Both the position numbers and the translations under genes were made by a program. A stretch of DNA of 36,221 bases from MGBC102946 sp022793145. GTDB lineage: Bacteria > Bacillota_I > Bacilli_A > RF39 > UBA660. The stretch spans positions 1 to 36,221 of the forward strand of contig CANEDJ010000011.1 in NCBI GenBank assembly GCA_947426265.1. The letters run 5' to 3'. Numbering within the stretch: the stretch's first letter is position 1; each line of letters opens with the position of its first letter. The notes beneath the pieces were generated by a model. The model was not told where the DNA came from, did no database searches, and saw nothing but the letters and a program-made list of their open reading frames with translations. Of the stretch, positions 1 through 7,229 are shown one piece after another.

Positions 1-5
1 AAGAT

Positions 6-40
6 AAAAAAAGTAGCATATTCTTTTTGAATATACCACT
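6..40 (-). terminator. Rho-independent terminator downstream of serS
   Basis: Read on the minus strand, a 12-bp stem (12-23 with 29-40, two G-U pairs, 5-nt A loop) is followed by seven T residues (6-12). It lies about 140 nt after the serS stop, so it is a distal or back-up terminator. Confidence 0.75.
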
Positions 41-54
41 TTGTCAACAGTCTG

Positions 55-80
55 AACAGTAAAAACTGTTTCTTTTTATT
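55..80 (+). terminator. Possible plus-strand terminator for a gene left of the window
   Basis: A perfect 6-bp stem (AACAGT 55-60, ACTGTT 65-70, AAAA loop) is followed by a T-rich tract on the plus strand. It faces the serS terminators and would end a convergent transcript entering from the left edge. No plus-strand gene is visible, so this is inferred. Confidence 0.4.
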
Positions 81-148
81 TATACAAATATTTTCTTTAA
101 ACTAATTTTGTTTATCAAAACAAAATATAGTAAATTTAATTTACGTAT

Positions 149-168
149 AAAACTTCTGTTTCAGAAAT
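149..168 (-). terminator. Weak proximal terminator of serS
   Basis: Minus-strand hairpin of 7 bp (152-158 with 162-168, one G-U pair, 3-nt loop) followed by TTTTATA, about 10 nt after the serS stop codon. The T tract is short, so termination may be partial, with the stronger hairpin at 6-40 as back-up. Confidence 0.45.
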
Positions 169-177
169 ACAACTACG

Positions 178-1464
178 TTATTTTTTAGGGACAAGAACTT
201 CTTTTCCACCCATATATGGTCTTAAAGCTTCTGGAACTTTAATACTTCCATCTTCCATATAATTATTTTCTAATACAGCAATTAAACCTCTTGGAGTCGC
301 TAAAACAGTATTGTTCAAAGTTGCAACTAAGTAGTTTCCATTTTCTCCTTTGGCACGAATGGAAAGTCTTCTTGCTTGAGCATCGCCTAACGTAGAACAA
401 GAACCGACTTCAAAATATTTTTGTTGTCTTGGACTCCATGCTTCCACATCACAAGATTTTACTTTAAGATCTGCTAAATCTCCACTACAACATTCTAATG
501 TTCTAACAGGAACATCTAGGCTTCTAAAAAATTCTACTGTATATGACCACATTTTATGATACCAGTTCATTGCATCTTCTGGTTTGCAAAGAACTACCAT
601 TTCTTGTTTTTCAAATTGATGAACGCGATATAAACCTCTTTCCTCTATACCATGAGAGCCAACTTCTTTTCTAAAACAAGGGCTATATGAAGTCATAGCT
701 ATTGGCAATTCTTCTTCTTTTACAATTTGATCTTTAAATTTACCAATCATAGAATGCTCAGAAGTACCAATCAAATACAAATCTTCATTTTCTATTTTGT
801 ACATCATATTTTCCATTTCTGTAAATGACATAACACCAGTTACAACGTCACTCCTAATCATAAATGGAGGAACACAATAAGTAAATCCTTTATCAATCAT
901 AAAGTCCCTTGCATAAGAAATCATAGCCGAATGAAGTCTAGCTACATCTCCCATCAAATAATAAAAACCATTCCCTGATGTCCTTCCAGCACTTTCTTTA
1001 TCAATCCCATTAAGTTTTGCACATATATCCGCATGATGGGGTATTTCATAGCTTGGAATTACTGGCTCACCAAATTTTTCATTTTCTACATTTTCACTAT
1101 CATCTTTTCCGATTGGCACAGATGCATCTATCATTTGTGGAATTACCATCATTATCTTTTTAATTTGAATATCCAATTCTTCTGCTTCTTTTTCTAAATC
1201 AACCAAAGAATTATTAATTTCTACAACACGTTTCTTTTTTCCATCTGCTTCTTCTTTCTTACCATCTTTCATTAATCCACCAATAAGCGAAGAAGTTTCA
1301 TTTCTTTCTTTTCTTAAATCATCAATCTGTTGTTGTAAACTTCTTTTTCTGTCATACTTTTCACTTACTTCATCAACAAGTGGTAATTTTTCTTCTTGAA
1401 ATTTCTTTTTTAAATTTTCTTTCACCGCTTCTTTATTATCTCTTAAAAATTTAATATCTAACAT
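178..1464 (-). CDS. serS: Seryl-tRNA synthetase
   Basis: Charges tRNA-Ser with serine in the cytoplasm; class II synthetase. The first ~110 residues form the charged antiparallel coiled-coil arm typical of SerRS, followed by the catalytic core with motif 2 (FRKEVGSHG, then RVHQFEK) and motif 3 (LNNTVLATPRGLIAVLEN). The 428-aa length is normal. The ATG follows an AAGGAGAG ribosome site 5-6 nt upstream. Expression is controlled by the serine T-box at 1486-1681. Oddity: several core signatures (GTSE, EVGSHG, VHQFEK, LNxTxxATxR) read more like archaeal or eukaryotic SerRS than the usual bacterial forms (EAGSxGRDTRG, HQFDKVE, LNGSGLAVGR). This suggests an unusual SerRS lineage or ancient transfer; the function itself is secure. 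Confidence 0.96.
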   Translation of the reverse strand: MLDIKFLRDNKEAVKENLKKKFQEEKLPLVDEVSEKYDRKRSLQQQIDDLRKERNETSSLIGGLMKDGKKEEADGKKKRVVEINNSLVDLEKEAEELDIQIKKIMMVIPQMIDASVPIGKDDSENVENEKFGEPVIPSYEIPHHADICAKLNGIDKESAGRTSGNGFYYLMGDVARLHSAMISYARDFMIDKGFTYCVPPFMIRSDVVTGVMSFTEMENMMYKIENEDLYLIGTSEHSMIGKFKDQIVKEEELPIAMTSYSPCFRKEVGSHGIEERGLYRVHQFEKQEMVVLCKPEDAMNWYHKMWSYTVEFFRSLDVPVRTLECCSGDLADLKVKSCDVEAWSPRQQKYFEVGSCSTLGDAQARRLSIRAKGENGNYLVATLNNTVLATPRGLIAVLENNYMEDGSIKVPEALRPYMGGKEVLVPKK

Positions 1465-1485
1465 ATTATCTCTCCTTTTTCTAAT

Positions 1486-1681
1486 AAAAAAAGACCAACA
1501 TTAGGAGCATTTGATGCGGTACCATCCTAATATAAGTCTAACTTAATTTTGATAACGGTCTTCCCGGAAATGTTTACATTTCTCTCTGAAGTAGATTCAT
1601 AGTATTTCTTTTGTCCATTTTCACCTGCCATGAACTCTCTACAAAAAGATTTACTATTACTAGTCTTCATCCACGATTTAT
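1486..1681 (-). promoter_or_regulatory. Serine T-box riboswitch of serS
   Basis: The serS leader RNA carries a T-box core, AGGATGGTACCGC (minus strand, 1528 to 1516), close to the canonical GGGTGGTACCGCG. It lies in an antiterminator pairing ATTAGGA with TCCTAAT. A terminator ending in seven T (1486-1492) follows, 11 nt before the ribosome site. Stem I shows the loop-E type AGUA and GAA strands, with UCU (minus 1595-1593) just after GAA as the likely serine specifier, and distal-loop sequence around GGCAGGTGAAAATGG. Uncharged tRNA-Ser should stabilise the antiterminator and allow serS expression. Confidence 0.93.
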
Positions 1682-1687
1682 GAGTTC

Positions 1688-1717
1688 ATTGTAGCACTTT
1701 CTAAAAAGTATTGTCAA
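1688..1717 (-). promoter_or_regulatory. sigma-A promoter of serS T-box leader
   Basis: Minus strand: -35 TTGACA (1717-1712), 18-nt spacer, -10 TACAAT (1693-1688). Transcription would start near 1681. The -35 box abuts the stop codon of the upstream cation-transporter gene. Confidence 0.85.
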
Positions 1718-1718
1718 G

Positions 1719-3005
1719 TCATTTTCTCATTTTTATTCTCTCTTCTGTTTCCTCTATTTTTTGAAATCCTAAATGTTGATATAAAGAAATCGCTATTTTG
1801 TTATTCTTATATACCCAAAGAATGATTTTTTTGTCTTTGTGCTCTTCCATAATCTGCTTCAAAATAGATGTTCCTATTTTACAATTTCGATAAGCTTCTT
1901 CTAAATAAAGTTCTTCAATTAAAATCGTTTCTAGATCTTCCTTATAATATCCAACCGTTCCTACTTTTTTCCCATCAACAATGATCATAAAATAATTATT
2001 CAAATGTTTTTTTAAGGTTTCTTTTATATATTTTTCAATTCTTTTTTGCTCTTCTATATCAGGATTTCCTTCTGTAATAATTGTTTTTAATCGATATTGG
2101 TTAATTTGTTCAAAATCGCTTTTTGTTGCTTTTACTAATTTATAATTCTGATATGGATTAATATGAATTGTTACATAAAGGATTCTAGGATCAAATATTC
2201 TAAGACGATTTTCTGCTTCATGAATATATTGATGCGCTTTCATAATAGAGAGATTTGGGTCTACACTGACTTCAGCTACCAATTTATAATAAGATCCATA
2301 TTTTAAAACTAGCAAATCATCTATTTGATGAATATCTTTTTTTTCTAATATAATATTTTTTAAATGATCTAAATATTCAGAATTAGTTTCTCTCTCTTCT
2401 AGAATAATACTTACATTATCACTTAAAATATGATAACCAATTTTAATAATTAACAATCCTACAACAATACTAGCTATCATGTCAGCATATTTAAAAATTC
2501 CAAATATATTTGATAATTGCATTAATAATACAGATATAAATACTACAATAGAACTAATTACATCAGTACTACTTTCATATCCACTTGCAAGTAAGATATT
2601 ATTTTTATATTCTTTTCCTTTTTTAATAAGATATCTAGATAATAGAAATTTTAAAGCAATTGTTAAAAAACTAATGATTGCTACCATCATACTAGGAATT
2701 ACAATGTCTTTTTGAATTGAATTATAAATAATTGATCCTCCTAGGAATAATATCACCAAACTAATGATGATACTAGTAATATATTCTATTTTTCCATGTC
2801 CATATGGGTGTTTTTCATCGGCTGGTTTTCTAGATAAATAGTTTCCTATAATCGCAATAAAATCTGTTGATAAATCACTGAAAGAATGAATTCCATCTGC
2901 AATTAAGGCACTACTTTTTCCAATTAATCCTGTTATAATTTTTACAATAGAAAGAAAGATATTTGTAATAATACTAACTCCCATTACTTTTGTTACTTTA
3001 TCCAT
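1719..3005 (-). CDS. CDF-family cation efflux protein fused to a GNAT acetyltransferase domain
   Basis: Residues 1-~285 are a cation diffusion facilitator: five or six hydrophobic segments, the ADGIHSFSD motif (H40, D44) of the metal site, PxDxxHPYGHGK (residues 61-72) and a cytoplasmic C-terminal domain ending HINPYQ. Such proteins export divalent metals (Zn, Fe, Mn, Co) across the membrane by proton antiport. The usual HxxxD of the later membrane segment appears as ExxxD (E144, D148), so metal preference is uncertain. Residues ~288-428 form a GNAT N-acetyltransferase domain (KATKSDFEQI start, EELYLEEAYRNCKIGTSIL acetyl-CoA region, YQHLGF end). The reading frame is continuous, so this is a real fusion, not an overlap. 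The ATG has an AGGTG site and its own promoter. The acetyltransferase substrate is unknown. Confidence 0.88.
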   Translation of the reverse strand: MDKVTKVMGVSIITNIFLSIVKIITGLIGKSSALIADGIHSFSDLSTDFIAIIGNYLSRKPADEKHPYGHGKIEYITSIIISLVILFLGGSIIYNSIQKDIVIPSMMVAIISFLTIALKFLLSRYLIKKGKEYKNNILLASGYESSTDVISSIVVFISVLLMQLSNIFGIFKYADMIASIVVGLLIIKIGYHILSDNVSIILEERETNSEYLDHLKNIILEKKDIHQIDDLLVLKYGSYYKLVAEVSVDPNLSIMKAHQYIHEAENRLRIFDPRILYVTIHINPYQNYKLVKATKSDFEQINQYRLKTIITEGNPDIEEQKRIEKYIKETLKKHLNNYFMIIVDGKKVGTVGYYKEDLETILIEELYLEEAYRNCKIGTSILKQIMEEHKDKKIILWVYKNNKIAISLYQHLGFQKIEETEERIKMRK

Positions 3006-3023
3006 TTATTTCACCTCATGAAA

Positions 3024-3044
3024 AAGTACTAACAAGTAGTACTT
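3024..3044 (-). promoter_or_regulatory. Inverted repeat in leader of the CDF-GNAT gene
   Basis: Perfect 8-bp inverted repeat AAGTACTA/TAGTACTT with a 5-nt centre, in the 5' leader between promoter and ribosome site. It could be a repressor operator (metal-responsive control would suit the gene) or an RNA hairpin; on the minus strand it is followed by TTTTT, so it might also attenuate transcription. Confidence 0.45.
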
Positions 3045-3060
3045 TAATATATGTCCATTC

Positions 3061-3089
3061 ATTATAAAATAGTTCTAAAAATAAGTCAA
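3061..3089 (-). promoter_or_regulatory. sigma-A promoter of the CDF-GNAT gene
   Basis: Minus strand: -35 TTGACT (3089-3084), 17-nt spacer, -10 TATAAT (3066-3061). It begins immediately after the polA stop codon. Confidence 0.85.
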
Positions 3090-3091
3090 CT

Positions 3092-5680
3092 TTATTTGGC
3101 CTCATACCAATTATCTCCATATTCTATATCTACTTCTAGTGGAATTGATAAAGGATAAACTTGATCCATTTTTTCAGACACAATAGAAATCACTTTTTCT
3201 TTTTCTTCTAATAAGCAATCAAATACAAGCTCATCATGCACTTGTAATATCATTTTACTTTTGATATTTTGTTTTTCAAATTCTTTATAAATATCTACCA
3301 TTGCTTTTTTTATTAAGTCTGCACTTGTTCCTTGAATCGGAGTATTTAAAGCCATTCTCTCCCCACTATTTCGTATCATATAATTTGGATTTTTCAGTTC
3401 TGGTAGTAATCTCTTTCTTCCCAATAAGGTTTTTACATATCCATCTTGATATGCTTGATCTACAATTTTATCCATATAATCTTTAATACCAGGATAAGTA
3501 AGCAAATAATTGTCTATAAATTCTTTGGCTTCTTTTGGAGGAATACTTAAATTTTCTGATAGTCCAAAACTGCTAATCCCATATATAATTCCAAAATTAA
3601 CAGCTTTTGCCATTCTTCTCTGTTGATTTGTTACTTCTTCTAATGGAGTTTTAAATAAGTCACTTGCTGTTTTTGTATGAATATCAATATTTTCATGAAA
3701 TGCCTTTTTTAAAGATTCTACATCTGCAATATGAGCTAACATTCTTAATTCTATTTGAGAGTAATCACTACTTAAAATAATAGAATCTTTACTTGGAATA
3801 AATGCTTTCCTAATAATTTTTCCATATTCATTTCTTGCTGGAATATTTTGAAGATTTGGTTCTATTGAAGATAATCTTCCTGTTCTAGTTGTTGCTTGCA
3901 TATAAATTGTATGGATTTTTGAATCTCCCATGATTGAATTTTTAAGTCCTTCTACATAAGTTGTATATAATTTTGTTAATGTTCGAAATTCCATAATTGC
4001 ATCAATAATTGGATGTGTCCCTTGAAGTTTCTTTAAAACATCTACTGCCGTTGAGTACCCTTTCTTTCCTTTTTTTCCATGTGGTAACTCTAATTTATCA
4101 AATAAAATCTCACCTAATTGATTTGGAGATGATATATTAAATTCACATCCTGCTTGCTTATAAATTTCTTCCTGTAATAAATCGATTTTGGCTTTTATTT
4201 CTTTTCCCATTTCTTCTATTGTTTCACGACTTACATATACTCCTGTATATTCCATATCTGCAAGTACAATGGAAAGTGGTAATTCAATGTCATAATATAA
4301 AGAACACATTTCTTCTTTTTCTAATTTATTTTGAAATAATTCTTTTGTCTCATAAATAAATTTTGCTTTCATAACAGCATGATATGCAATAATTTCTTCA
4401 TTTGGTTTTTCCTGTTTTTTGTTTTTTCCAAAAATAGACTCATAGAAGAAAATATCATAATCAAATTGATTGGCTAAATAGGCAATATCTTCTTTTGCAT
4501 TGTATTCTAGTAAATAGGCTGCAATCATCGTATCAAAAATACAATTTTCAAAATTAATTCCAACTTTTTTTAAAACAACAATATTTTTTTTAAAATCATA
4601 TGTATATTTTGGATTATCTTTTAAAAATTCAGGATATTTTTTTAACGTATCAATTGAAATATAAAAGGCTTTATCTCTATTATATATTCCCAATCCTAAT
4701 GGTTCTGCAGTGTGATAGTTAGTTCCAAAAAGTTCTAAATAAACAGCTACTTCTCCATTTAAATTCACATTTTCCAAATCTGTTAAAATTTCGATATCTA
4801 AAGATTTTTTATCTAATTCTTCTTTTTTATTTTTCTTTATAAAAGAATAGAATTCTAATTCTTCATATAAGTCATTTAAACCTTTTTGATTACCTCTATA
4901 AACAAGCTCTTCTGGGTTGAATGGAATTGGAACTTCTTTATATATCGTTGCCAAATCATAACTCATGTAAGCTTTTTCTTTTTCTTCTTCTAATTTTTGA
5001 GCTGTTTTGACTCCAATTTTATCTATGCTTTCATAAATTCCATCTAATGTTCCATATTCTTGTAATAATTTTAGAGCTGTTTTTTCTCCAATTCCTTTTA
5101 CTCCTGGAATATTATCTGAACTATCTCCCATTAAAGATTTTAAATCTATCATTCGTTCTGGTACAATTCCATAATCTTCAAAAAATGATTCATAATTATA
5201 GCGGATATAATCTTTTTGTTTTAATAACTTCATATCTACATCATGACTAATTAATTGAAGTAAGTCTTTATCACTACTAATAATTGTTCCAATCCATTCT
5301 GGTTTTTCATCACAATAACGCGCAAACGTTCCTATGATATCATCGGCTTCATAATTATCAATTTCAAAAGATGTAATTCCCATTTCAGCTAGCAATTGTT
5401 TTGCCACTGGAAATTGCATTTTTAATTCGTTTGGAGTTTCAATTCTGCCACCTTTATAATCCGTATATTTTTCGTGTCTAAAGGTTTTCCCCTTGTCAAA
5501 AGCAACCATGATATGAGTTGGTTTTTCTTCTAAAATGATTTTGTTCATCATGTTTGTAAATCCAAATAAGGCATTTGTCGGAAAATCCTTGCTATTTTTC
5601 ATAAAGTTTCCTGTATATGCTGTTGCATAATAACTTCTAAATAAAAGATTATTTCCATCCACTAATATTATTTTTGCCAT
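3092..5680 (-). CDS. polA: DNA polymerase I
   Basis: Repair and Okazaki-fragment processing polymerase. The 5'-3' exonuclease domain fills the first ~290 residues (DGNNLLFRSYYA, YEADDIIG, GDSSDNIPGVKGIG). A 3'-5' exonuclease-like domain follows but lacks the catalytic DxE (it reads VYLELFG), so proofreading is probably absent, as in Bacillus Pol I. The polymerase domain has motif A (SSDYSQIELRMLAH), motif B (RRMAKAVNFGIIYG) and motif C (LQVHDELVFD, around residue 815). The start is placed at the ATG at 5680, because AGGTGAT sits 4-5 nt before it; an in-frame ATG 18 nt upstream (5698) has no ribosome site. Product 862 aa. Confidence 0.97.
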   Translation of the reverse strand: MAKIILVDGNNLLFRSYYATAYTGNFMKNSKDFPTNALFGFTNMMNKIILEEKPTHIMVAFDKGKTFRHEKYTDYKGGRIETPNELKMQFPVAKQLLAEMGITSFEIDNYEADDIIGTFARYCDEKPEWIGTIISSDKDLLQLISHDVDMKLLKQKDYIRYNYESFFEDYGIVPERMIDLKSLMGDSSDNIPGVKGIGEKTALKLLQEYGTLDGIYESIDKIGVKTAQKLEEEKEKAYMSYDLATIYKEVPIPFNPEELVYRGNQKGLNDLYEELEFYSFIKKNKKEELDKKSLDIEILTDLENVNLNGEVAVYLELFGTNYHTAEPLGLGIYNRDKAFYISIDTLKKYPEFLKDNPKYTYDFKKNIVVLKKVGINFENCIFDTMIAAYLLEYNAKEDIAYLANQFDYDIFFYESIFGKNKKQEKPNEEIIAYHAVMKAKFIYETKELFQNKLEKEEMCSLYYDIELPLSIVLADMEYTGVYVSRETIEEMGKEIKAKIDLLQEEIYKQAGCEFNISSPNQLGEILFDKLELPHGKKGKKGYSTAVDVLKKLQGTHPIIDAIMEFRTLTKLYTTYVEGLKNSIMGDSKIHTIYMQATTRTGRLSSIEPNLQNIPARNEYGKIIRKAFIPSKDSIILSSDYSQIELRMLAHIADVESLKKAFHENIDIHTKTASDLFKTPLEEVTNQQRRMAKAVNFGIIYGISSFGLSENLSIPPKEAKEFIDNYLLTYPGIKDYMDKIVDQAYQDGYVKTLLGRKRLLPELKNPNYMIRNSGERMALNTPIQGTSADLIKKAMVDIYKEFEKQNIKSKMILQVHDELVFDCLLEEKEKVISIVSEKMDQVYPLSIPLEVDIEYGDNWYEAK

Positions 5681-5741
5681 TTTATCACCTAGTTTCATTA
5701 TACAAGAAAAATAATTTAAATGCTAGCATATCTCCTATAAC

Positions 5742-5771
5742 AAAAGAAACTTCTATTTTCTAGAAGTTTCT
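5742..5771 (-). terminator. Terminator overlapping the 3' end of the phosphohexomutase gene
   Basis: Perfect 11-bp stem (745-755 with 761-771 of the 5 kb block, i.e. 5745-5755 and 5761-5771), 5-nt loop, TTTTG tail on the minus strand. The stop codon and last few codons lie within the stem. Confidence 0.8.
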
Positions 5772-7126
5772 ATCACATTTATAAATTCATTTTGGAGTTC
5801 CATTAATCGTTCTTCGGAAATCGCTTCAAAACGTATGGTTAAATTTGGTCCTGTGTTTGAGGCCCTTACTAAAGCCCAACCATCATCAAAAGAGACACGT
5901 ACTCCATCTAATGTAATAATAGAATAATTTTTAGATAAGGCATATTCTTTTACTTTTTCTACAATATCAAATTTCGTTTCATCTGTTACTGCAATTTTTA
6001 TTTCTTCTGTTGAGTAATACTCATGAATTCCTTCTAACAAATCACTAAAGTTTTTATCACTATAAGATAAAATTTCTATCATTCGAAGTCCTCCATAAAT
6101 TCCATCATCAAATCCCGGAAATTTATCTCTAAAGAAAATATGTCCAGAGTATTCTCCTCCAAAATCAAAGTCCCCTTCTTGCATTTTCATATTCGTATAA
6201 GAATTTCCTGTTCGATACATAATGGGTTCTATTCCCTGTTCTTCTAAATCATCAATTAATGCTTTTGAACATTTGACATCAAATAAAGCTTTTTTATTTT
6301 TCATGTTTGGATATAAATATCTGTATATAATGGCCATTACCAAATCAGTAGGAATTACTTTTCCATTTTCATCAACAATTCCTACCCTATCAGCATCTCC
6401 ATCTATTCCAATTCCAAAATCATATTTTAATTCTCGAACTTTATTTCCTAAATCTACCATATTGGAAGCTACACTTGGATCAGGATGATGATTCGGAAAA
6501 TTGCCATCACTTTCTGAATATAACAGTTCATATTCAATCGGTAGCATTTCCAAAACATCCTTAATAATAATAGAACCTGTTCCATTTCCACAATCTACAA
6601 CAACTTTTATTTTTCTGCTTCCAAAATCAACAGAATTTTTTAAAAGTTTTAAGTAACTATTTTTTAAATCAAGTTTGACCTCAGTTCCTTTTCCTTCGTC
6701 AAAATTTAGAGCGTGTGTAAATTCACGAAATGCTTGAATTTGCTCTCCATAAGCATTTCCTACTTTTGAAAAGGACATTTTAAAACCATTGTATTCTTTT
6801 GGATTATGACTAGCAGTAATCATAATACCAGAGTATATTTCCAAATGATATTTTGCAAAATAATACATTGGAGTAGTTACAAGTCCTAGATTAATAACGT
6901 CTATGCCAGTTTCTAAAATTCCTTTTATTAAAGCTTCTGACAAGGATGGTGATGACAATCGATTGTCATGCCCAACAACTGTTTTCTCATGCCCAAACTG
7001 CTTAATGTAAGTTCCAAAACTTTTTCCTAAAGTATATGCTACATCTTCTGTTATATCTTCTGGATAAATTCCCCTTAAATCGTATTCCCTAAATATATTA
7101 GGATTAATATCTTTCACAAGATTCAT
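5753..7126 (-). CDS. Phosphomannomutase/phosphoglucomutase (alpha-D-phosphohexomutase)
   Basis: Interconverts hexose 6-phosphate and 1-phosphate, feeding sugar nucleotides for envelope polysaccharide. All four family loops are present: phosphoserine loop TASHNP (S106), metal loop DGDADR (D242, D244, D246), sugar loop GGEYSGH (323-329) and phosphate loop RASNTGP (421-427). The opening IFREYDLRGI and 457-aa length match the AlgC/ManB type of dual PMM/PGM rather than the longer PgcA type; substrate preference cannot be fixed from sequence. ATG preceded by AGAGGTGA. A TATAAT box lies 21-26 nt upstream of the start, but with no clear -35. Confidence 0.93.
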   Translation of the reverse strand: MNLVKDINPNIFREYDLRGIYPEDITEDVAYTLGKSFGTYIKQFGHEKTVVGHDNRLSSPSLSEALIKGILETGIDVINLGLVTTPMYYFAKYHLEIYSGIMITASHNPKEYNGFKMSFSKVGNAYGEQIQAFREFTHALNFDEGKGTEVKLDLKNSYLKLLKNSVDFGSRKIKVVVDCGNGTGSIIIKDVLEMLPIEYELLYSESDGNFPNHHPDPSVASNMVDLGNKVRELKYDFGIGIDGDADRVGIVDENGKVIPTDLVMAIIYRYLYPNMKNKKALFDVKCSKALIDDLEEQGIEPIMYRTGNSYTNMKMQEGDFDFGGEYSGHIFFRDKFPGFDDGIYGGLRMIEILSYSDKNFSDLLEGIHEYYSTEEIKIAVTDETKFDIVEKVKEYALSKNYSIITLDGVRVSFDDGWALVRASNTGPNLTIRFEAISEERLMELQNEFINVIETSRK

Positions 7127-7204
7127 CTATTTCACCTCTATTTTTATTATACTAAAAAATAATTATATTAAAAAGAGAAATCATTAAAATATAATTTACT
7201 ATAC

Positions 7205-7229
7205 AAAAAGAATGTCATAAAGACATTCT
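7205..7229 (-). terminator. polC terminator
   Basis: 8-bp stem AGAATGTC/GACATTCT with a 5-nt loop, followed by five T on the minus strand; the stem begins at the polC stop codon. Confidence 0.8.

Noticed and set aside
41..50. TTGACA on the minus strand near the left edge as a promoter
   Set aside because: No acceptable -10 hexamer at 16-18 nt; the following sequence is the terminator stem at 6-40.
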